64,000 nucleotides of DNA from Elusimicrobiaceae bacterium (GTDB lineage: Bacteria; Elusimicrobiota; Elusimicrobia; Elusimicrobiales; Elusimicrobiaceae): NCBI GenBank assembly GCA_017961585.1, contig JAGCWX010000031.1, positions 1 to 64,000 of the forward strand, read 5' to 3'. Position numbers and translations under genes: made by a program. A model generated the notes under the pieces. That model was not told the DNA's origin and searched no databases. It saw nothing but the letters and a program-made list of their open reading frames with translations. Shown one piece after another: positions 14,820-24,006 of this stretch. Every line of letters starts with the position of its first letter. Position 1 is the first letter of the stretch.

Positions 14820-17077
14820 ACGTAACGTTTCCATAAAGCGGGCAATATAAATAAGGACACTAATACCGTGCCCCCAATGCCTACTAACGCGCAGATCCCC
14901 ATCATAAATAAAACGGCGTGCTTGGCAAGAATCAGCACCCCAAAACCGGCCAACGTGGATAATCCCGCCGCCAGCAAAGCGCGTGTGGGGTAAAGCTGCG
15001 TCAATTCTTCTTGTTGGGAGCGATATTTGAGCAATTGAAAAATAGCATAATCCAGCCCCAGCCCGATAAGCAACGGTAAGAAAATCAGCCCGAACAAATT
15101 AACTTGCACTTTACACAGTGCCAAACAGCCAAACAAGAAACAACTTCCCAGCACCACCGGCACAAAACATAACAGCGTTTCTTTTACGTTGCGAAACAAA
15201 AACCACACCGCCGCCCCATTCAATAGCAACGCCAGGCAAACAACCCACGTCGCTTCTTTTTTGACGCTTTGAACCAAACTGGTTTGCAAGGCAGAGGCAG
15301 AAATAAAAACCGCGCGAACCCCGTCTGAAAGCCGCGCGTAAATGGGCTCATTGGGGACGATATTTACAACCCCGTATAAGCCGTTTGAAATCTTAACCAT
15401 CGGATTATACCAAGCGGAAAAATCAAAATTTGAGTTTGCGGAAGAAGCTTGCAGCCACGTCCAAAAAGGCGTAAACGCTTGGGGATTAAATCCCTTTTCT
15501 TGGGCTTGTGTTTCCAATAAAACTTGCATTTCGTGTTGGCGTTGCGGTGTCCAAAACGCAGCCCAACGCTTTAGATTTTGGGCTTGTGTGTGCGCCGATG
15601 CAAAAAGCGCACTAATGGGAAGGCCCGCCGGCACTTGAGAAGATAATTGCTCATTATGGGCCAGGGCTTCCTCTTGCGTTTTCCCTAAAGCAAACAGCAA
15701 AGCCCCTTGGGCAGAAGGGAACAATTCTTCCGCAATTTGTTTATCCTTGGCAAATGCGGGCGAAGTGGAATTTAAATCATCCAAATTAGAACTCAAAGCA
15801 AGATGTTGAATGCCCCAAATCCCAAACACCAGCAGGAGGATGCTCGCCCAAACGGCCCCCTTAAAAGGCAGCGGCTTGATTTCCATGCGCGCAGTTTTTA
15901 ACTCGGCAGAGGTTGGCATTTTAAAATAGGGCGGCAAAATATGCACCGCTATAAAAAACGCCAAGCCAAGCGCAAGCAGGGCAAATACCGCAATCTGCTT
16001 AAACACTTCAATGGAAGAAAATAACAACGCCACAAAACAAAGTCCGGACGTTAAAAAATTGCACCACAAATGCCCTGTAATTTTGGATACGGCCGCCCCC
16101 GCTTCTATTTTGGTTTGCTGCAAGGCAAAATAAATATAGATAGCATAATCCACCGATAACCCAACCACCACACTGCCAAAGCCCAACGTAATGCCGCTGA
16201 TATGCCCAAAAATCAGCTGCGTTATCCACGCGGCCGGGGGAAGGACTAACAAGGGGAGCAAATACACCAGTAGCGCCCGCCGGGTGCGAAAAAAGCACAC
16301 AAAAACAGCGGCCAAACAAATCAGTCCGGCCAAGGTTACCGTCGTTAAATCCCGTTTGATAAGAGTAACATTCTCCAACGTATAGCGAAGCCCCCCCACA
16401 AAAAAAGTGCGCACTCTTTGTGGCAGAGAAGATTGAAACTCAGTAAAAAATTGTTGCAACCGTTGCGCCGCTTTGATGTCCGAAACGGCTGACTTTGCGT
16501 CGTACAAACCGGCAAGGATTGTGCCTCTGTTGTTTGACAAAAAGCCGTCTGTGTAATTTAATGCTTGCACGCCCTGGCCTATTGTACCCCACCGCTTAAA
16601 TAATAGTTCCGTTAAATTAAACGGATCTTGCGTCATCTTTTGAGTGGTAAATATACTTTGAAAGGAAAATAATTCTTCGTAATATTTGGCGAATTGATCG
16701 GCCACTGCCTGCGGGGAAATTTTTTGCTCGGTCTCCTGCTCAATTTTCGGCGAAAAAAGGCCCGGCAACGCGGAAAGCACATCTGATACCACATCCTCGG
16801 CCAGCGGCTTTTTCGGCACAATAAAGCCGGCATTTGCCAGGGCATTTTGAAGCGCGCGCGCCGTTTCTTGTGCTTGTTCTTTAGACGAGGCCAGCGTAAT
16901 CACAATCAATTTTTGGCTAAGCGCAGAGTGTTCAAAGAGCGCAACTTGCTGCTTGATTTTGTTAGGCACTAAGGCCAGTATATTTTCTTCCAGCGTGCCC
17001 CGGCACAGACCCAAAATGCCCAGTAGCATTAAACAAACGCAAGCCAATAGTTTGCCGTGGCGTCGCAAGAAATTCAT
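14816..17077 (-). CDS. MMPL/RND-type exporter
   Basis: A 753-residue membrane protein of the MMPL/RND superfamily. One N-terminal membrane helix is followed by a periplasmic domain, then a block of about five helices (residues about 235-385). A second periplasmic domain and a second block of helices (about 615-750) follow. The duplicated layout is the family hallmark. Helix motifs such as GSVVVGLSVDYAIYIYF and LLIGLGLDYAIFQLLKY carry the acidic residues expected for proton coupling. In aryl-polyene clusters this exporter moves the lipid-linked product across the inner membrane. It overlaps LolA-like and lipoprotein genes by 4 bp each. Confidence 0.88.
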   Translation of the reverse strand: MNFLRRHGKLLACVCLMLLGILGLCRGTLEENILALVPNKIKQQVALFEHSALSQKLIVITLASSKEQAQETARALQNALANAGFIVPKKPLAEDVVSDVLSALPGLFSPKIEQETEQKISPQAVADQFAKYYEELFSFQSIFTTQKMTQDPFNLTELLFKRWGTIGQGVQALNYTDGFLSNNRGTILAGLYDAKSAVSDIKAAQRLQQFFTEFQSSLPQRVRTFFVGGLRYTLENVTLIKRDLTTVTLAGLICLAAVFVCFFRTRRALLVYLLPLLVLPPAAWITQLIFGHISGITLGFGSVVVGLSVDYAIYIYFALQQTKIEAGAAVSKITGHLWCNFLTSGLCFVALLFSSIEVFKQIAVFALLALGLAFFIAVHILPPYFKMPTSAELKTARMEIKPLPFKGAVWASILLLVFGIWGIQHLALSSNLDDLNSTSPAFAKDKQIAEELFPSAQGALLFALGKTQEEALAHNEQLSSQVPAGLPISALFASAHTQAQNLKRWAAFWTPQRQHEMQVLLETQAQEKGFNPQAFTPFWTWLQASSANSNFDFSAWYNPMVKISNGLYGVVNIVPNEPIYARLSDGVRAVFISASALQTSLVQSVKKEATWVVCLALLLNGAAVWFLFRNVKETLLCFVPVVLGSCFLFGCLALCKVQVNLFGLIFLPLLIGLGLDYAIFQLLKYRSQQEELTQLYPTRALLAAGLSTLAGFGVLILAKHAVLFMMGICALVGIGGTVLVSLFILPALWKRYV

Positions 17078-17661
17078 TGAAATACCTCGGCCGGGAGTGA
17101 AGGATTAATCTGCGTGTTATTAAATTTCCACAAAACAAAATCGCCGGAAGGTTCTTCCATTTCCACTTGTGTAACGATGCGAGGGTCTTTCTCGTCCAGC
17201 CAAACGGTAATTTTTTTAACTACCTTATGTTCCTTTATCATAGGCACAAACGTAATTTGCGTTCCTTCGTGCGTGATTTGGTAATTCTTTTGTAACGAGT
17301 CAAAATCCAGCGTCAGCCACACTAACATTTCGCCAATGAACATACGCCCCATGGCGGAGGCGATGGGCGTTTTAACTGGGCCTTGCAGCCGGTAGGCGTT
17401 ATCTTTTTCAATCAAAAATCCGTTTTCAAACGGTTTTTGATATTGCCAACGCAATTTTTGCAAGGCCTTATTAAAAGCCAAAGTCCCCTGGCTTTGAATG
17501 GGCTGATTGAGCAAAGACAAGTGCTTTTCTTCGGTAAAATCGCTTTGCAACGTTTGCACGGTGCTAATTTGTTTGGCATAATCCTGCAGCGCAGCGTCTT
17601 TGGGTTGCGCCCAAGAAAGCCCAAACGTCAAACACAGCAGCAAACTTAAATAATATTTCAT
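17074..17661 (-). CDS. LolA-like outer-membrane lipoprotein carrier
   Basis: A 195-residue periplasmic protein with a signal peptide (MKYYLSLLLCLTFGLSWA). It has the LolA pattern: TLQSDFTEEKHLSLL near residue 40, GTLAFNKALQKLRWQY, and the late ITVWLDEKDPRIVTQVEM. LolA-like paralogues are regular members of aryl-polyene loci, where they probably ferry the hydrophobic product to the outer membrane. The ATG at 17661 overlaps the dehydratase stop by 4 bp, so the upstream in-frame extension is rejected. Confidence 0.87.
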   Translation of the reverse strand: MKYYLSLLLCLTFGLSWAQPKDAALQDYAKQISTVQTLQSDFTEEKHLSLLNQPIQSQGTLAFNKALQKLRWQYQKPFENGFLIEKDNAYRLQGPVKTPIASAMGRMFIGEMLVWLTLDFDSLQKNYQITHEGTQITFVPMIKEHKVVKKITVWLDEKDPRIVTQVEMEEPSGDFVLWKFNNTQINPSLPAEVFQ

Positions 17662-18101
17662 AGCGATTTTGGGGGCTCCCCCTTCCACATAAAAATATAC
17701 ACGGTGGCTTGCGCCAATTTTTCTTCGCCGCGTAGCACTTCCCCGCGCACGATATACGTGTCAAAACACTCATCCATTTTTTCGGTTTTGATTGTTAACA
17801 CATCCCCCGCGCGGGCCGAGGAAAAACTTTCCATATCGCGCAGTGTGGCCAAGTAGCCGCCGCCTTTTATGGTTAGCCCCTTTTGGATACGGCGGTACGC
17901 CTCGCAAACACCGTACCCCTGCGCAATCAGCTCGCAACACGTTTCCGGCAACAACGCGCCGTTCTCACACAAAAACAAATGGTCCTCTTTGACAGGCGCT
18001 TCGGCAAGGCCGATTTTCTCTTGCACATCCAACACGCGGCTGACCAACAACATAGGCGGCCGATGCGGAATAAGAGAAGTCACTTCAGGATACTTTGTCA
18101 T
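17658..18101 (-). CDS. Hotdog dehydratase (ApeP-like)
   Basis: A 147-residue protein of the FabA-like hotdog family. It starts with the dehydratase hallmark LIPHRPPMLLVSRVLD. A helix holds ALLPETCCELIAQGYGVCEAY, where related enzymes carry catalytic acidic residues. It is the likely partner of the shorter dehydratase at 14056. It overlaps the acyltransferase and LolA-like genes by 4 bp each. Confidence 0.85.
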   Translation of the reverse strand: MTKYPEVTSLIPHRPPMLLVSRVLDVQEKIGLAEAPVKEDHLFLCENGALLPETCCELIAQGYGVCEAYRRIQKGLTIKGGGYLATLRDMESFSSARAGDVLTIKTEKMDECFDTYIVRGEVLRGEEKLAQATVYIFMWKGEPPKSL

Positions 18102-18823
18102 AATTGTTTTTCAAAAAATTCCATAATTTGTTTTTTGGCGGCTTGCGCCATGTGCAAATGCCCCAATTCCCCGTCGTAATCTTTAGGATATAGCGCCGGG
18201 AATGTTTTTAGCACCACGCGTGCCGGTTTAATGGTAAAAGAGCCGGCGGGGAGCATTTTTTGTGTGCCTGTAATCGCCACGGGCACAACGGGCAAGTTAA
18301 GTTGCTCGGCCAAGTAAAAGGCCCCGCTCTTAAACCGTGCATACGGGTCCTTGCGGGACCCTTGCGGGAAAAACATAATGTCGCATCCCTTTTCTACGGC
18401 GTTTTTGCATTGTGCCAAAATCTGCTCGGGGGATGTCTTTTCGGCGTCTATATATCCGGCCCCGTTCATTACATAGCGAAAAAACGGCAACTTGAACACC
18501 CAACCCTTTGTAATATAAATGATATTATCAAACCCAAAAGCACTTATCGTATACAAATCCAGCGCGGAGGCATGATTGGCCACAATCACGCAACTTCCTT
18601 CCGGGCGCGCTTGTTTTTCTACGCACAGTCCGTTGCTGGCCAGGCGCATAAAGAATACAATTCCGCGCGATTGGATATACACAAATTTGCGCACGGCCCG
18701 ATCCCGCTTAGCCGACGAGGTAAGCCATAAGAAAGGAGCCGCAACAAGCGTGGACACAAACAGCCAGCCAATCGCAGCTCCCCCAATAACAATCGTATTA
18801 AAACAAGTGCGCAAGCGCTCCAT
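18098..18823 (-). CDS. PlsC-like 1-acylglycerol-3-phosphate acyltransferase
   Basis: A 241-residue acyltransferase with an N-terminal membrane helix (about residues 10-35). The catalytic HX4D motif is present as NHASALD near residue 83 and the second block as FFPQGSRKD near residue 152. In this operon it may attach an acyl or polyenoyl chain to a glycerol-type anchor rather than serve general phospholipid synthesis. It begins one base after the ACP stop. Confidence 0.85.
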   Translation of the reverse strand: MERLRTCFNTIVIGGAAIGWLFVSTLVAAPFLWLTSSAKRDRAVRKFVYIQSRGIVFFMRLASNGLCVEKQARPEGSCVIVANHASALDLYTISAFGFDNIIYITKGWVFKLPFFRYVMNGAGYIDAEKTSPEQILAQCKNAVEKGCDIMFFPQGSRKDPYARFKSGAFYLAEQLNLPVVPVAITGTQKMLPAGSFTIKPARVVLKTFPALYPKDYDGELGHLHMAQAAKKQIMEFFEKQL

Positions 18824-18824
18824 A

Positions 18825-19085
18825 CTATTTGTGGTGGGTGCGGGCTAATTTTTCAATAAAATCATACAAGTCGTTGAGGGTAACGATGGTACGCAAATCA
18901 TACCCTTGGCGCAACGTAACGCCGAATTTTTGTTCCAAAACCACCACCATATCTACCGCGTCCAAGCTATCTAATCCCAAGTCATCCCTGAGTTGGGCGG
19001 TAGGTACTAGTTGGTCGTTCTTGAACTCAAACTCTTTTGCTAAGGCCTCGTTTGTTTGTTTGATAATTTCTTCACGTGTAATCAT
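18825..19085 (-). CDS. Acyl carrier protein, first of the operon
   Basis: An 86-residue acyl carrier protein. The phosphopantetheine serine is in GLDSLDAVDMVV, near residue 39. The C-terminal YDFIEKLA fits the family. The ATG at 19085 overlaps the ketosynthase stop (ATGA), so the longer open frame is rejected. No dedicated phosphopantetheinyl transferase gene lies in the window. Confidence 0.9.
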   Translation of the reverse strand: MITREEIIKQTNEALAKEFEFKNDQLVPTAQLRDDLGLDSLDAVDMVVVLEQKFGVTLRQGYDLRTIVTLNDLYDFIEKLARTHHK

Positions 19086-20302
19086 TGGGGTCTCCTCAAA
19101 AGCAAAGAACAATTGTTGCCGCCGATGGCAAAACTGTTTTTCATAATAATATGTAAAGGGGCGTTTGTAACTTGTGTATTATATTGCAAGGGGGCGCATT
19201 GCGGATCCACTTGTTTTAAATTGTGCGTCGGTAAAATTTGCTGGGCTTTTAACATTTCCGCGCACGCAATACTTTCCAACGTTCCGCTGGCACCCATGGT
19301 GTGGCCTAAATGTCCTTTCAAACTGTTGATTTTTAAGTTCGGGCCAAAGACGGCGTGGGCCGCTTGCGTTTCGGCAATATCGCCGGCTACGGTGCCCGTG
19401 GCGTGGGCGTTTAATAAATCTACTTGCGCGGGCTTCACCTGGGCCGCTTGTAGTGCGCCCTCCATACATTTTTTCAATGTATCTGCCGATGGATAGGCCA
19501 TATTTTCCGTTTCGGTATTTGCATAAAAGCCAAGCACTTCGGCCAAAATCGGAACGCCGCGCTCTTGGGCGCTTTGCTTTGTTTCCATAAACACAAGTCC
19601 GCACCCTTCCGAAACGACAAGCCCGGTGCGCGAAGCATCAAACGGCCGGCACGCCGCCGCGGGGTTATCGTTGGAATTTTTGGACGTAGCTTGCATGATA
19701 TCAAAACACGCGCTAAACATGGGGTGATATTCTTCCGTGCCGCCGCACAAGGCCTGCTTCACAAGCCCTTGCCGGATGGCCAAAAAGCCAAGCCCCATGT
19801 TCATCAGTCCCGTGGCGCACGCTTCGCTTCCGCCCATGGCCGGGCCGTTGATTTTTAACGCTTGGCACACGGCGGCTAGCGGGGAATGGTTCATAATTTG
19901 CAAAAAATCAGACGTTTTGATGAGTTCCAAATGCGCGCCCTGGCTGTAGCTGGTAAGTTCCAGCCATACGGATATGCTGTTAAGTGTGGAGCCCATAAAA
20001 AAGCCAAGTTGATCGGGAGCGACCTCGTAACCGGCCTGGTGCAACGCTTCTTGCGCGGCGCAATAGGCATACAAGCCCATACGGCTCATGCTACGACGGT
20101 ATTTGCGCGGGATAAAAGAATAATCGGTAGTAGGAACGGTGGCTGCCACTTTGGTATTTACCATGGGCAATGCTTCCAATTCCGCAACGGTATGCATACA
20201 GTTTTTGGCGGACAGCAACCCCTCCCATAGGGCTTGCACACCGGTCCCATAGGGGGAAACTGCTCCCATGCCTGTAATGACAACTGTATTGGAATCGTCC
20301 AT
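19082..20302 (-). CDS. Beta-ketoacyl-ACP synthase (ApeR-like)
   Basis: A 406-residue FabB/FabF-type condensing enzyme. The active-site cysteine is in GSEACATGLMNMG (about residue 165). Catalytic histidines lie in NAHATGTVAGD and KGHLGHTMGASG, followed by NSFAIGGNN. This is the second complete ketosynthase of the operon, probably the homodimeric one. The ATG has TATAAT ending 6 nt upstream and no ribosome-binding site, so a second, internal and leaderless transcript may start here, 31 bp after the ketoreductase gene. Confidence 0.9.
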   Translation of the reverse strand: MDDSNTVVITGMGAVSPYGTGVQALWEGLLSAKNCMHTVAELEALPMVNTKVAATVPTTDYSFIPRKYRRSMSRMGLYAYCAAQEALHQAGYEVAPDQLGFFMGSTLNSISVWLELTSYSQGAHLELIKTSDFLQIMNHSPLAAVCQALKINGPAMGGSEACATGLMNMGLGFLAIRQGLVKQALCGGTEEYHPMFSACFDIMQATSKNSNDNPAAACRPFDASRTGLVVSEGCGLVFMETKQSAQERGVPILAEVLGFYANTETENMAYPSADTLKKCMEGALQAAQVKPAQVDLLNAHATGTVAGDIAETQAAHAVFGPNLKINSLKGHLGHTMGASGTLESIACAEMLKAQQILPTHNLKQVDPQCAPLQYNTQVTNAPLHIIMKNSFAIGGNNCSLLLRRPQ

Positions 20303-20308
20303 ATTCGT

Positions 20309-20314
20309 ATTATA
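20309..20314 (-). promoter_or_regulatory. Possible internal -10 before the ketosynthase gene
   Basis: TATAAT on the minus strand, ending 6 nt before the ATG of the ketosynthase gene in the only real gap of the operon. It fits the leaderless pattern seen at other genes of this window. No -35 is evident. Confidence 0.45.
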
Positions 20315-20333
20315 TCAATTTGTTGGCAACCTT

Positions 20334-21065
20334 CTACATGCAAATTCCGCCGTTCACCTGGAACGCTTGCCCCGTGATATAAGAGGCCTTTTCAGAACAC
20401 AAGAAAGATACCAAATTGGCCACTTCTTCCGGGCGGCCCAAGCGGTGCAACGGAATCAGCGGCAAAATTTTATCAATGGGAAGCCCTTCCAGCATTTCCG
20501 TTTCAATAAACCCCGGGGAAACCGCATTCACCAAAATATTGCGTTTGGCTACCTCGGCGGCTAAACTGCGTGTGGCCCCCACAATACCGGCCTTGGCGGC
20601 GGAATAATTGGTTTGCCCCGGCACGGGTGCATGCGCCGCAGACGAGGCAATATTTACAATCCGGCCTTGTTTGGCGTGAATCATAGCGGCCAAAACGGTT
20701 TTAGTAACATTGTGAAATCCGCCCAACACCGTGGACAAAACATCGGTCCATTCTTTTTCTTGCATAAAAATCAGCAAATTATCCCGGCGGATCCCGGCAT
20801 TATTCACAAGGGCGTACGGGGTTTGCTTGGCCAACAACGGCGATAAAGCCGCCTCTACGGCCTTGGCATCAGCCACATCAAAGGGAAGCAACGTGCAGCT
20901 AACGCCCATATCTTCTATTATTTTTTGGGCTTTTTGGGCCGCCGTATGATTGGAATGATAATTTAACCAAATATCAAAACCGTCTTGAGCCAATTGTTTT
21001 GCAATCGCCAAACCGATCCCGCGGCTGGCACCCGTAACGAGGGCAATTTTGCGAGGGGATGTCAT
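20334..21065 (-). CDS. 3-ketoacyl-ACP reductase, FabG-type (ApeQ-like)
   Basis: A 243-residue short-chain dehydrogenase. The NADPH-binding motif [12 protein letters not shown] is near residue 11, VNNAGIRRD near residue 88, and the catalytic Ser-Tyr-Lys in the 135-155 region ([11 protein letters not shown], then YSAAK). It ends with the FabG-like [11 protein letters not shown]. It is the first gene of the aryl-polyene operon, with AGGAG before the ATG and a plausible promoter upstream. It is the only ketoreductase in the cluster. Confidence 0.92.
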   Translation of the reverse strand: MTSPRKIALVTGASRGIGLAIAKQLAQDGFDIWLNYHSNHTAAQKAQKIIEDMGVSCTLLPFDVADAKAVEAALSPLLAKQTPYALVNNAGIRRDNLLIFMQEKEWTDVLSTVLGGFHNVTKTVLAAMIHAKQGRIVNIASSAAHAPVPGQTNYSAAKAGIVGATRSLAAEVAKRNILVNAVSPGFIETEMLEGLPIDKILPLIPLHRLGRPEEVANLVSFLCSEKASYITGQAFQVNGGICM

Positions 21066-21096
21066 CTGTTTTTCTCCTTAAAAAGTCTATAGTACT

Positions 21097-21125
21097 ATGA
21101 TAACTAAAATAAGCCAATAAGACAA
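21097..21125 (-). promoter_or_regulatory. Candidate promoter of the aryl-polyene operon
   Basis: On the minus strand TTGTCT (21120-21125) and TATCAT (21097-21102) are 17 bp apart. They lie about 30 bp before the ketoreductase ATG, which has an AGGAG site. It is the only gap large enough for the operon promoter. Confidence 0.5.
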
Positions 21126-21138
21126 ATTTTTAAGGCGT

Positions 21139-22032
21139 TTAATTCCCGCTTTTTTGTGTGTGCTGCGCGCGGATAACCAGAATAACGCCTAGCAAAATCA
21201 AACACACTCCCGCCGCAATTTTGGGGGTTAAATGTTCGCCAAAAAGCAAAATGCCAATAAACAATGCGGTTACCGGCTCCAAGGCACCGATAATAGCCGT
21301 GGAGGTGGACCCGATAATTTGAATAGCCACCGTCAATGTTTCTAAAGAAATGATGGTAGGGAACAGTGCCAACGCCACCGCACACAAACACAACCACGGG
21401 CTAGTCAACGGCTGTAAATCCATTCCGCCTTTTAGCAGAAGCACAAAAAACACAAGTCCAAAGAGCATAACATAAAAACTCAGCTTGGCGCCGTTCATCG
21501 CGGCTACGGGTTTGGCTTTACGCACCATTACAATGTAAATAGCGTATACCCACGCCGAGGCCAGCACCCACGCCAAGCCCACCGCATTGATACGCACTTG
21601 TTCCCCCCCATTATAAAGGGCCACCACTCCCACGGTAATCATAGCAATGGAAACCCACAATATTTTGTCTATTTTTTCGTGAAAAAATAACGCCATTATG
21701 AGGGCCACTAAAATGGGATAAATAAACAAAATAGTGCACGCAAGCCCGGCTTCCATATACTTAAATGCGGAAAATAACGTCAACGAGGAAGATGCAAAAA
21801 ACAGTGCCATCACCGCCAAACAAACCCCTTGTTTGAACGTAATTTGAAGGGAGACTTTTTTGATAAATTTCAGCCAAAAGCCGTAGATCAAAACCGCAAA
21901 TGCATAACGGTAAAACAGGACGGAATTTACCTCCATCCCGGCCGCATACAACGGCAACGCGAAGAGGGGATTTGTCCCGTAACTGGCCGCGGCCGCAATT
22001 GCATTAAGAACACCTTTTGTATTTGCGCTCAT
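21139..22032 (-). CDS. EamA-family (DMT superfamily) transporter
   Basis: A 297-residue membrane protein with about ten hydrophobic helices and the internal duplication of EamA proteins; the two halves begin near residues 8 and 150. Each has the family's proline/glycine-rich helix end, for example EPVTALFIGILLFGEHLTP in the second half. Substrates of this superfamily are small metabolites, often amino acids or nucleotide sugars; none can be chosen here. It lies upstream of the aryl-polyene operon on the same strand, 73 bp from it. TAAAAT ends 6 nt before the ATG, with no ribosome-binding site. Confidence 0.85.
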   Translation of the reverse strand: MSANTKGVLNAIAAAASYGTNPLFALPLYAAGMEVNSVLFYRYAFAVLIYGFWLKFIKKVSLQITFKQGVCLAVMALFFASSSLTLFSAFKYMEAGLACTILFIYPILVALIMALFFHEKIDKILWVSIAMITVGVVALYNGGEQVRINAVGLAWVLASAWVYAIYIVMVRKAKPVAAMNGAKLSFYVMLFGLVFFVLLLKGGMDLQPLTSPWLCLCAVALALFPTIISLETLTVAIQIIGSTSTAIIGALEPVTALFIGILLFGEHLTPKIAAGVCLILLGVILVIRAQHTQKSGN

Positions 22033-22113
22033 ACTTATATTTTACTTCTTTTGCGCCTGCTATTTTGTTAAAAAATCCGTACGTACACGCGCGCGAATTG
22101 TTATAATAAGAAT

Positions 22114-22764
22114 ATGTTCAGCCCTTTGTTGGAATTTGATAAACAACAAGCCATCCGTTACGAAACCAATTTTTTAATTGGCATTGATGAGGCCGGTCGT
22201 GGCCCGTTGGCTGGCCCGGTGGTGGCTTGTGCGTGTTTTATTCCGCCCGCAGTTGTTCAACACTTTAACGACGTCAATGACAGCAAAAAATTAACCGAAA
22301 CCAAACGCGAAGAAATTTTCAAACGCTTAACCAGCCCCGGCAATGGGATCATCTACGGGGTGGGCTTTGCAACCGCGTTGGAAATTGACCGTTTAAACAT
22401 TTTGCAAGCTACCTTTTTGGCGATGCGCCGCGCGGCCCAAAAATTTTTACACATGCCCGACAGTTGTGTCTTAATAGACGGCCCTTATCCGGCGCAAGGG
22501 TTACAAATGAGCCAACACCCTGTGATTGACGGGGACGCTAAGTCCCTGGCGATTGCGGCCGCCAGTATCATTGCCAAAGTAACCCGGGACCGTTACATGG
22601 GCATTTTAGAGAAATTATATCCCGGTTACGGCTTTGGCGGGCACAAAGGATATGGCACCGCCAAACACTTGCAGGCCCTACGGGAACTGGGCCCTTGCCG
22701 CGAACACCGCCGCACATTCGGCCCCGTGCGCAAATTATTGCCGCCGGAGGATTCGTTGTTATGA
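22114..22764 (+). CDS. rnhB: Ribonuclease HII
   Basis: A 216-residue RNase HII that cuts the RNA strand of RNA-DNA hybrids and removes misincorporated ribonucleotides. Metal-binding acidic residues are seen in IGIDEAGRGPLAGPVV (near residue 25), DSKKLTETKR (near 52), LIDGPYP and the late SIIAKVTRDR. GYGFGGHKGYGTAKH is also family-typical. Length is normal. TATAAT ends 6 nt before the ATG. It is coupled to the yraN-like gene by an ATGA overlap. Confidence 0.96.
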   Translation: MFSPLLEFDKQQAIRYETNFLIGIDEAGRGPLAGPVVACACFIPPAVVQHFNDVNDSKKLTETKREEIFKRLTSPGNGIIYGVGFATALEIDRLNILQATFLAMRRAAQKFLHMPDSCVLIDGPYPAQGLQMSQHPVIDGDAKSLAIAAASIIAKVTRDRYMGILEKLYPGYGFGGHKGYGTAKHLQALRELGPCREHRRTFGPVRKLLPPEDSLL

Positions 22765-23123
22765 ACACAACCTCTCAAGGAGCCCTGGCCGAAGAACAGG
22801 CCGCCCGTTATTTAGAGCAGAAAGGGTACGAAGTGCTGGCGCAAAATTTTCGCGCGGCCGGGGGAGAGATTGATTTGGTAGTTTATCAAAAAAACACGTT
22901 AGTGTTTGTAGAAGTAAAACAACGGGCTTATGATGCCTTTGGCGGGCCGGTGGGTGCCGTCACCCCCACCAAGCAAAAACGCATTGCCAAAGCCGCCACG
23001 CAATTTGTAAAAGCTCATCCCCGCTTAAAGTATGAGCAAATCCGTTTTGATGTAGTAGCTATCCTGCCCGAGAAGTGGGAGCATATTGAAAGTGCTTTCT
23101 TTCCGCCCAGGACCACATTATAA
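22761..23123 (+). CDS. YraN/UPF0102-family endonuclease-like protein
   Basis: A 120-residue protein of the UPF0102 family, which has a Holliday-junction-resolvase/endonuclease-like fold. Typical blocks are GALAEEQAARYLEQKGYEVL and GGEIDLVVYQKNTLVFVEVK, holding the D-ExK catalytic-like residues. VGAVTPTKQKRIAKAA follows. The cellular role is not settled in the literature. rnhB-yraN adjacency is common. The start overlaps the rnhB stop by 4 bp; a longer upstream frame is part of rnhB. Confidence 0.92.
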   Translation: MNTTSQGALAEEQAARYLEQKGYEVLAQNFRAAGGEIDLVVYQKNTLVFVEVKQRAYDAFGGPVGAVTPTKQKRIAKAATQFVKAHPRLKYEQIRFDVVAILPEKWEHIESAFFPPRTTL

Positions 23124-23135
23124 TAGGGAGGACAC

Positions 23136-23957
23136 ATGACACAATTAGCTGTAGTAAAAAAGGCCGTAGCTTTTATCAATAAAAAAACAAAAAATTTTCA
23201 GCCGGAAATTGCCTTGATTACCGGCTCGGGCCTGGCGGGCTCTATCCCGGCACTTACCCAAAAAATCACCTTGCCTTACACGTCCATACCGGGCTTTTTA
23301 AGAAGCACCGTCCCCGGGCATACCGGCAATTTGATTTTTGGCAAATACAAAGGCCGCAACATTGTGGTCATGCAAGGGCGCTTTCACTATTATGAAGGTC
23401 ACCCGATGAAAGATTTAGCCATTTCTATCCGCACCCTCAAAATGTTGGGCGTGCAAAAGCTGCTTGTTTCTGCCGCTGTGGGATCCATGGATATGAAATT
23501 AAAGCCCGGGTCCTTGTGCGTGTTAAAAGACCATATCAATTTTATGTGCAACAACCCGCTCATCGGCAATCACGACCCGGCCTTTGGCCCTATGTTTTTT
23601 GACTTAACCGAGGCGTACGATAAAACCTTGCGCAAAACCGCTTTGGCCGCCGCAAAAAAAGCCAAAATCAACGCGGGCGAAGGCGTATACCTGGCTGTAA
23701 CCGGCCCCAATTTTGAAACCCCGTCCGAAATTCAAATGTTCAAACGCTGGGGAGCCACCGTGGTGGGGATGTCCGTCGTGCCGGAAGTATTAACCGCACG
23801 TCAGTGCGGCATCCAAGTGTTGGGGCTTACGTGGGTAACCAATATGGGCTGCGGTATTTCCAAAACGCCTCTTTCCCACGAAGAAACAATCCGCGAAACG
23901 AAAAAAATTGAAGGGAAATTTAAAGACTTGTTGGAAATTTTGTTTGTAAAACTATAA
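23136..23957 (+). CDS. Purine nucleoside phosphorylase
   Basis: A 273-residue trimeric-type purine nucleoside phosphorylase that splits purine nucleosides with phosphate in salvage. Family motifs: ITGSGLAG near residue 28, TVPGHTGNL, the phosphate/substrate segment QGRFHYYEGHP, then VSAAVGSM, TGPNFETPSEI and GMSVVPEVL. The site MGCGI replaces the usual asparagine-containing loop context but looks intact. It has a good GGGAGG site. It follows yraN by 12 bp and is probably co-transcribed. Confidence 0.92.
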   Translation: MTQLAVVKKAVAFINKKTKNFQPEIALITGSGLAGSIPALTQKITLPYTSIPGFLRSTVPGHTGNLIFGKYKGRNIVVMQGRFHYYEGHPMKDLAISIRTLKMLGVQKLLVSAAVGSMDMKLKPGSLCVLKDHINFMCNNPLIGNHDPAFGPMFFDLTEAYDKTLRKTALAAAKKAKINAGEGVYLAVTGPNFETPSEIQMFKRWGATVVGMSVVPEVLTARQCGIQVLGLTWVTNMGCGISKTPLSHEETIRETKKIEGKFKDLLEILFVKL

Positions 23958-23968
23958 GAGAACGAAAT

Positions 23969-23997
23969 GGTAAGGCGGATGATTCCTCCGCCTTACC
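23969..23997 (+). terminator. Hairpin between the phosphorylase and flippase genes
   Basis: Perfect stem GGTAAGGCGGA/TCCGCCTTACC with a 7-nt loop, in the 49-bp gap. No T-run follows, so it may be a weak terminator or an mRNA-stability hairpin. Confidence 0.5.
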
Positions 23998-24006
23998 CTA
24001 CAAATT

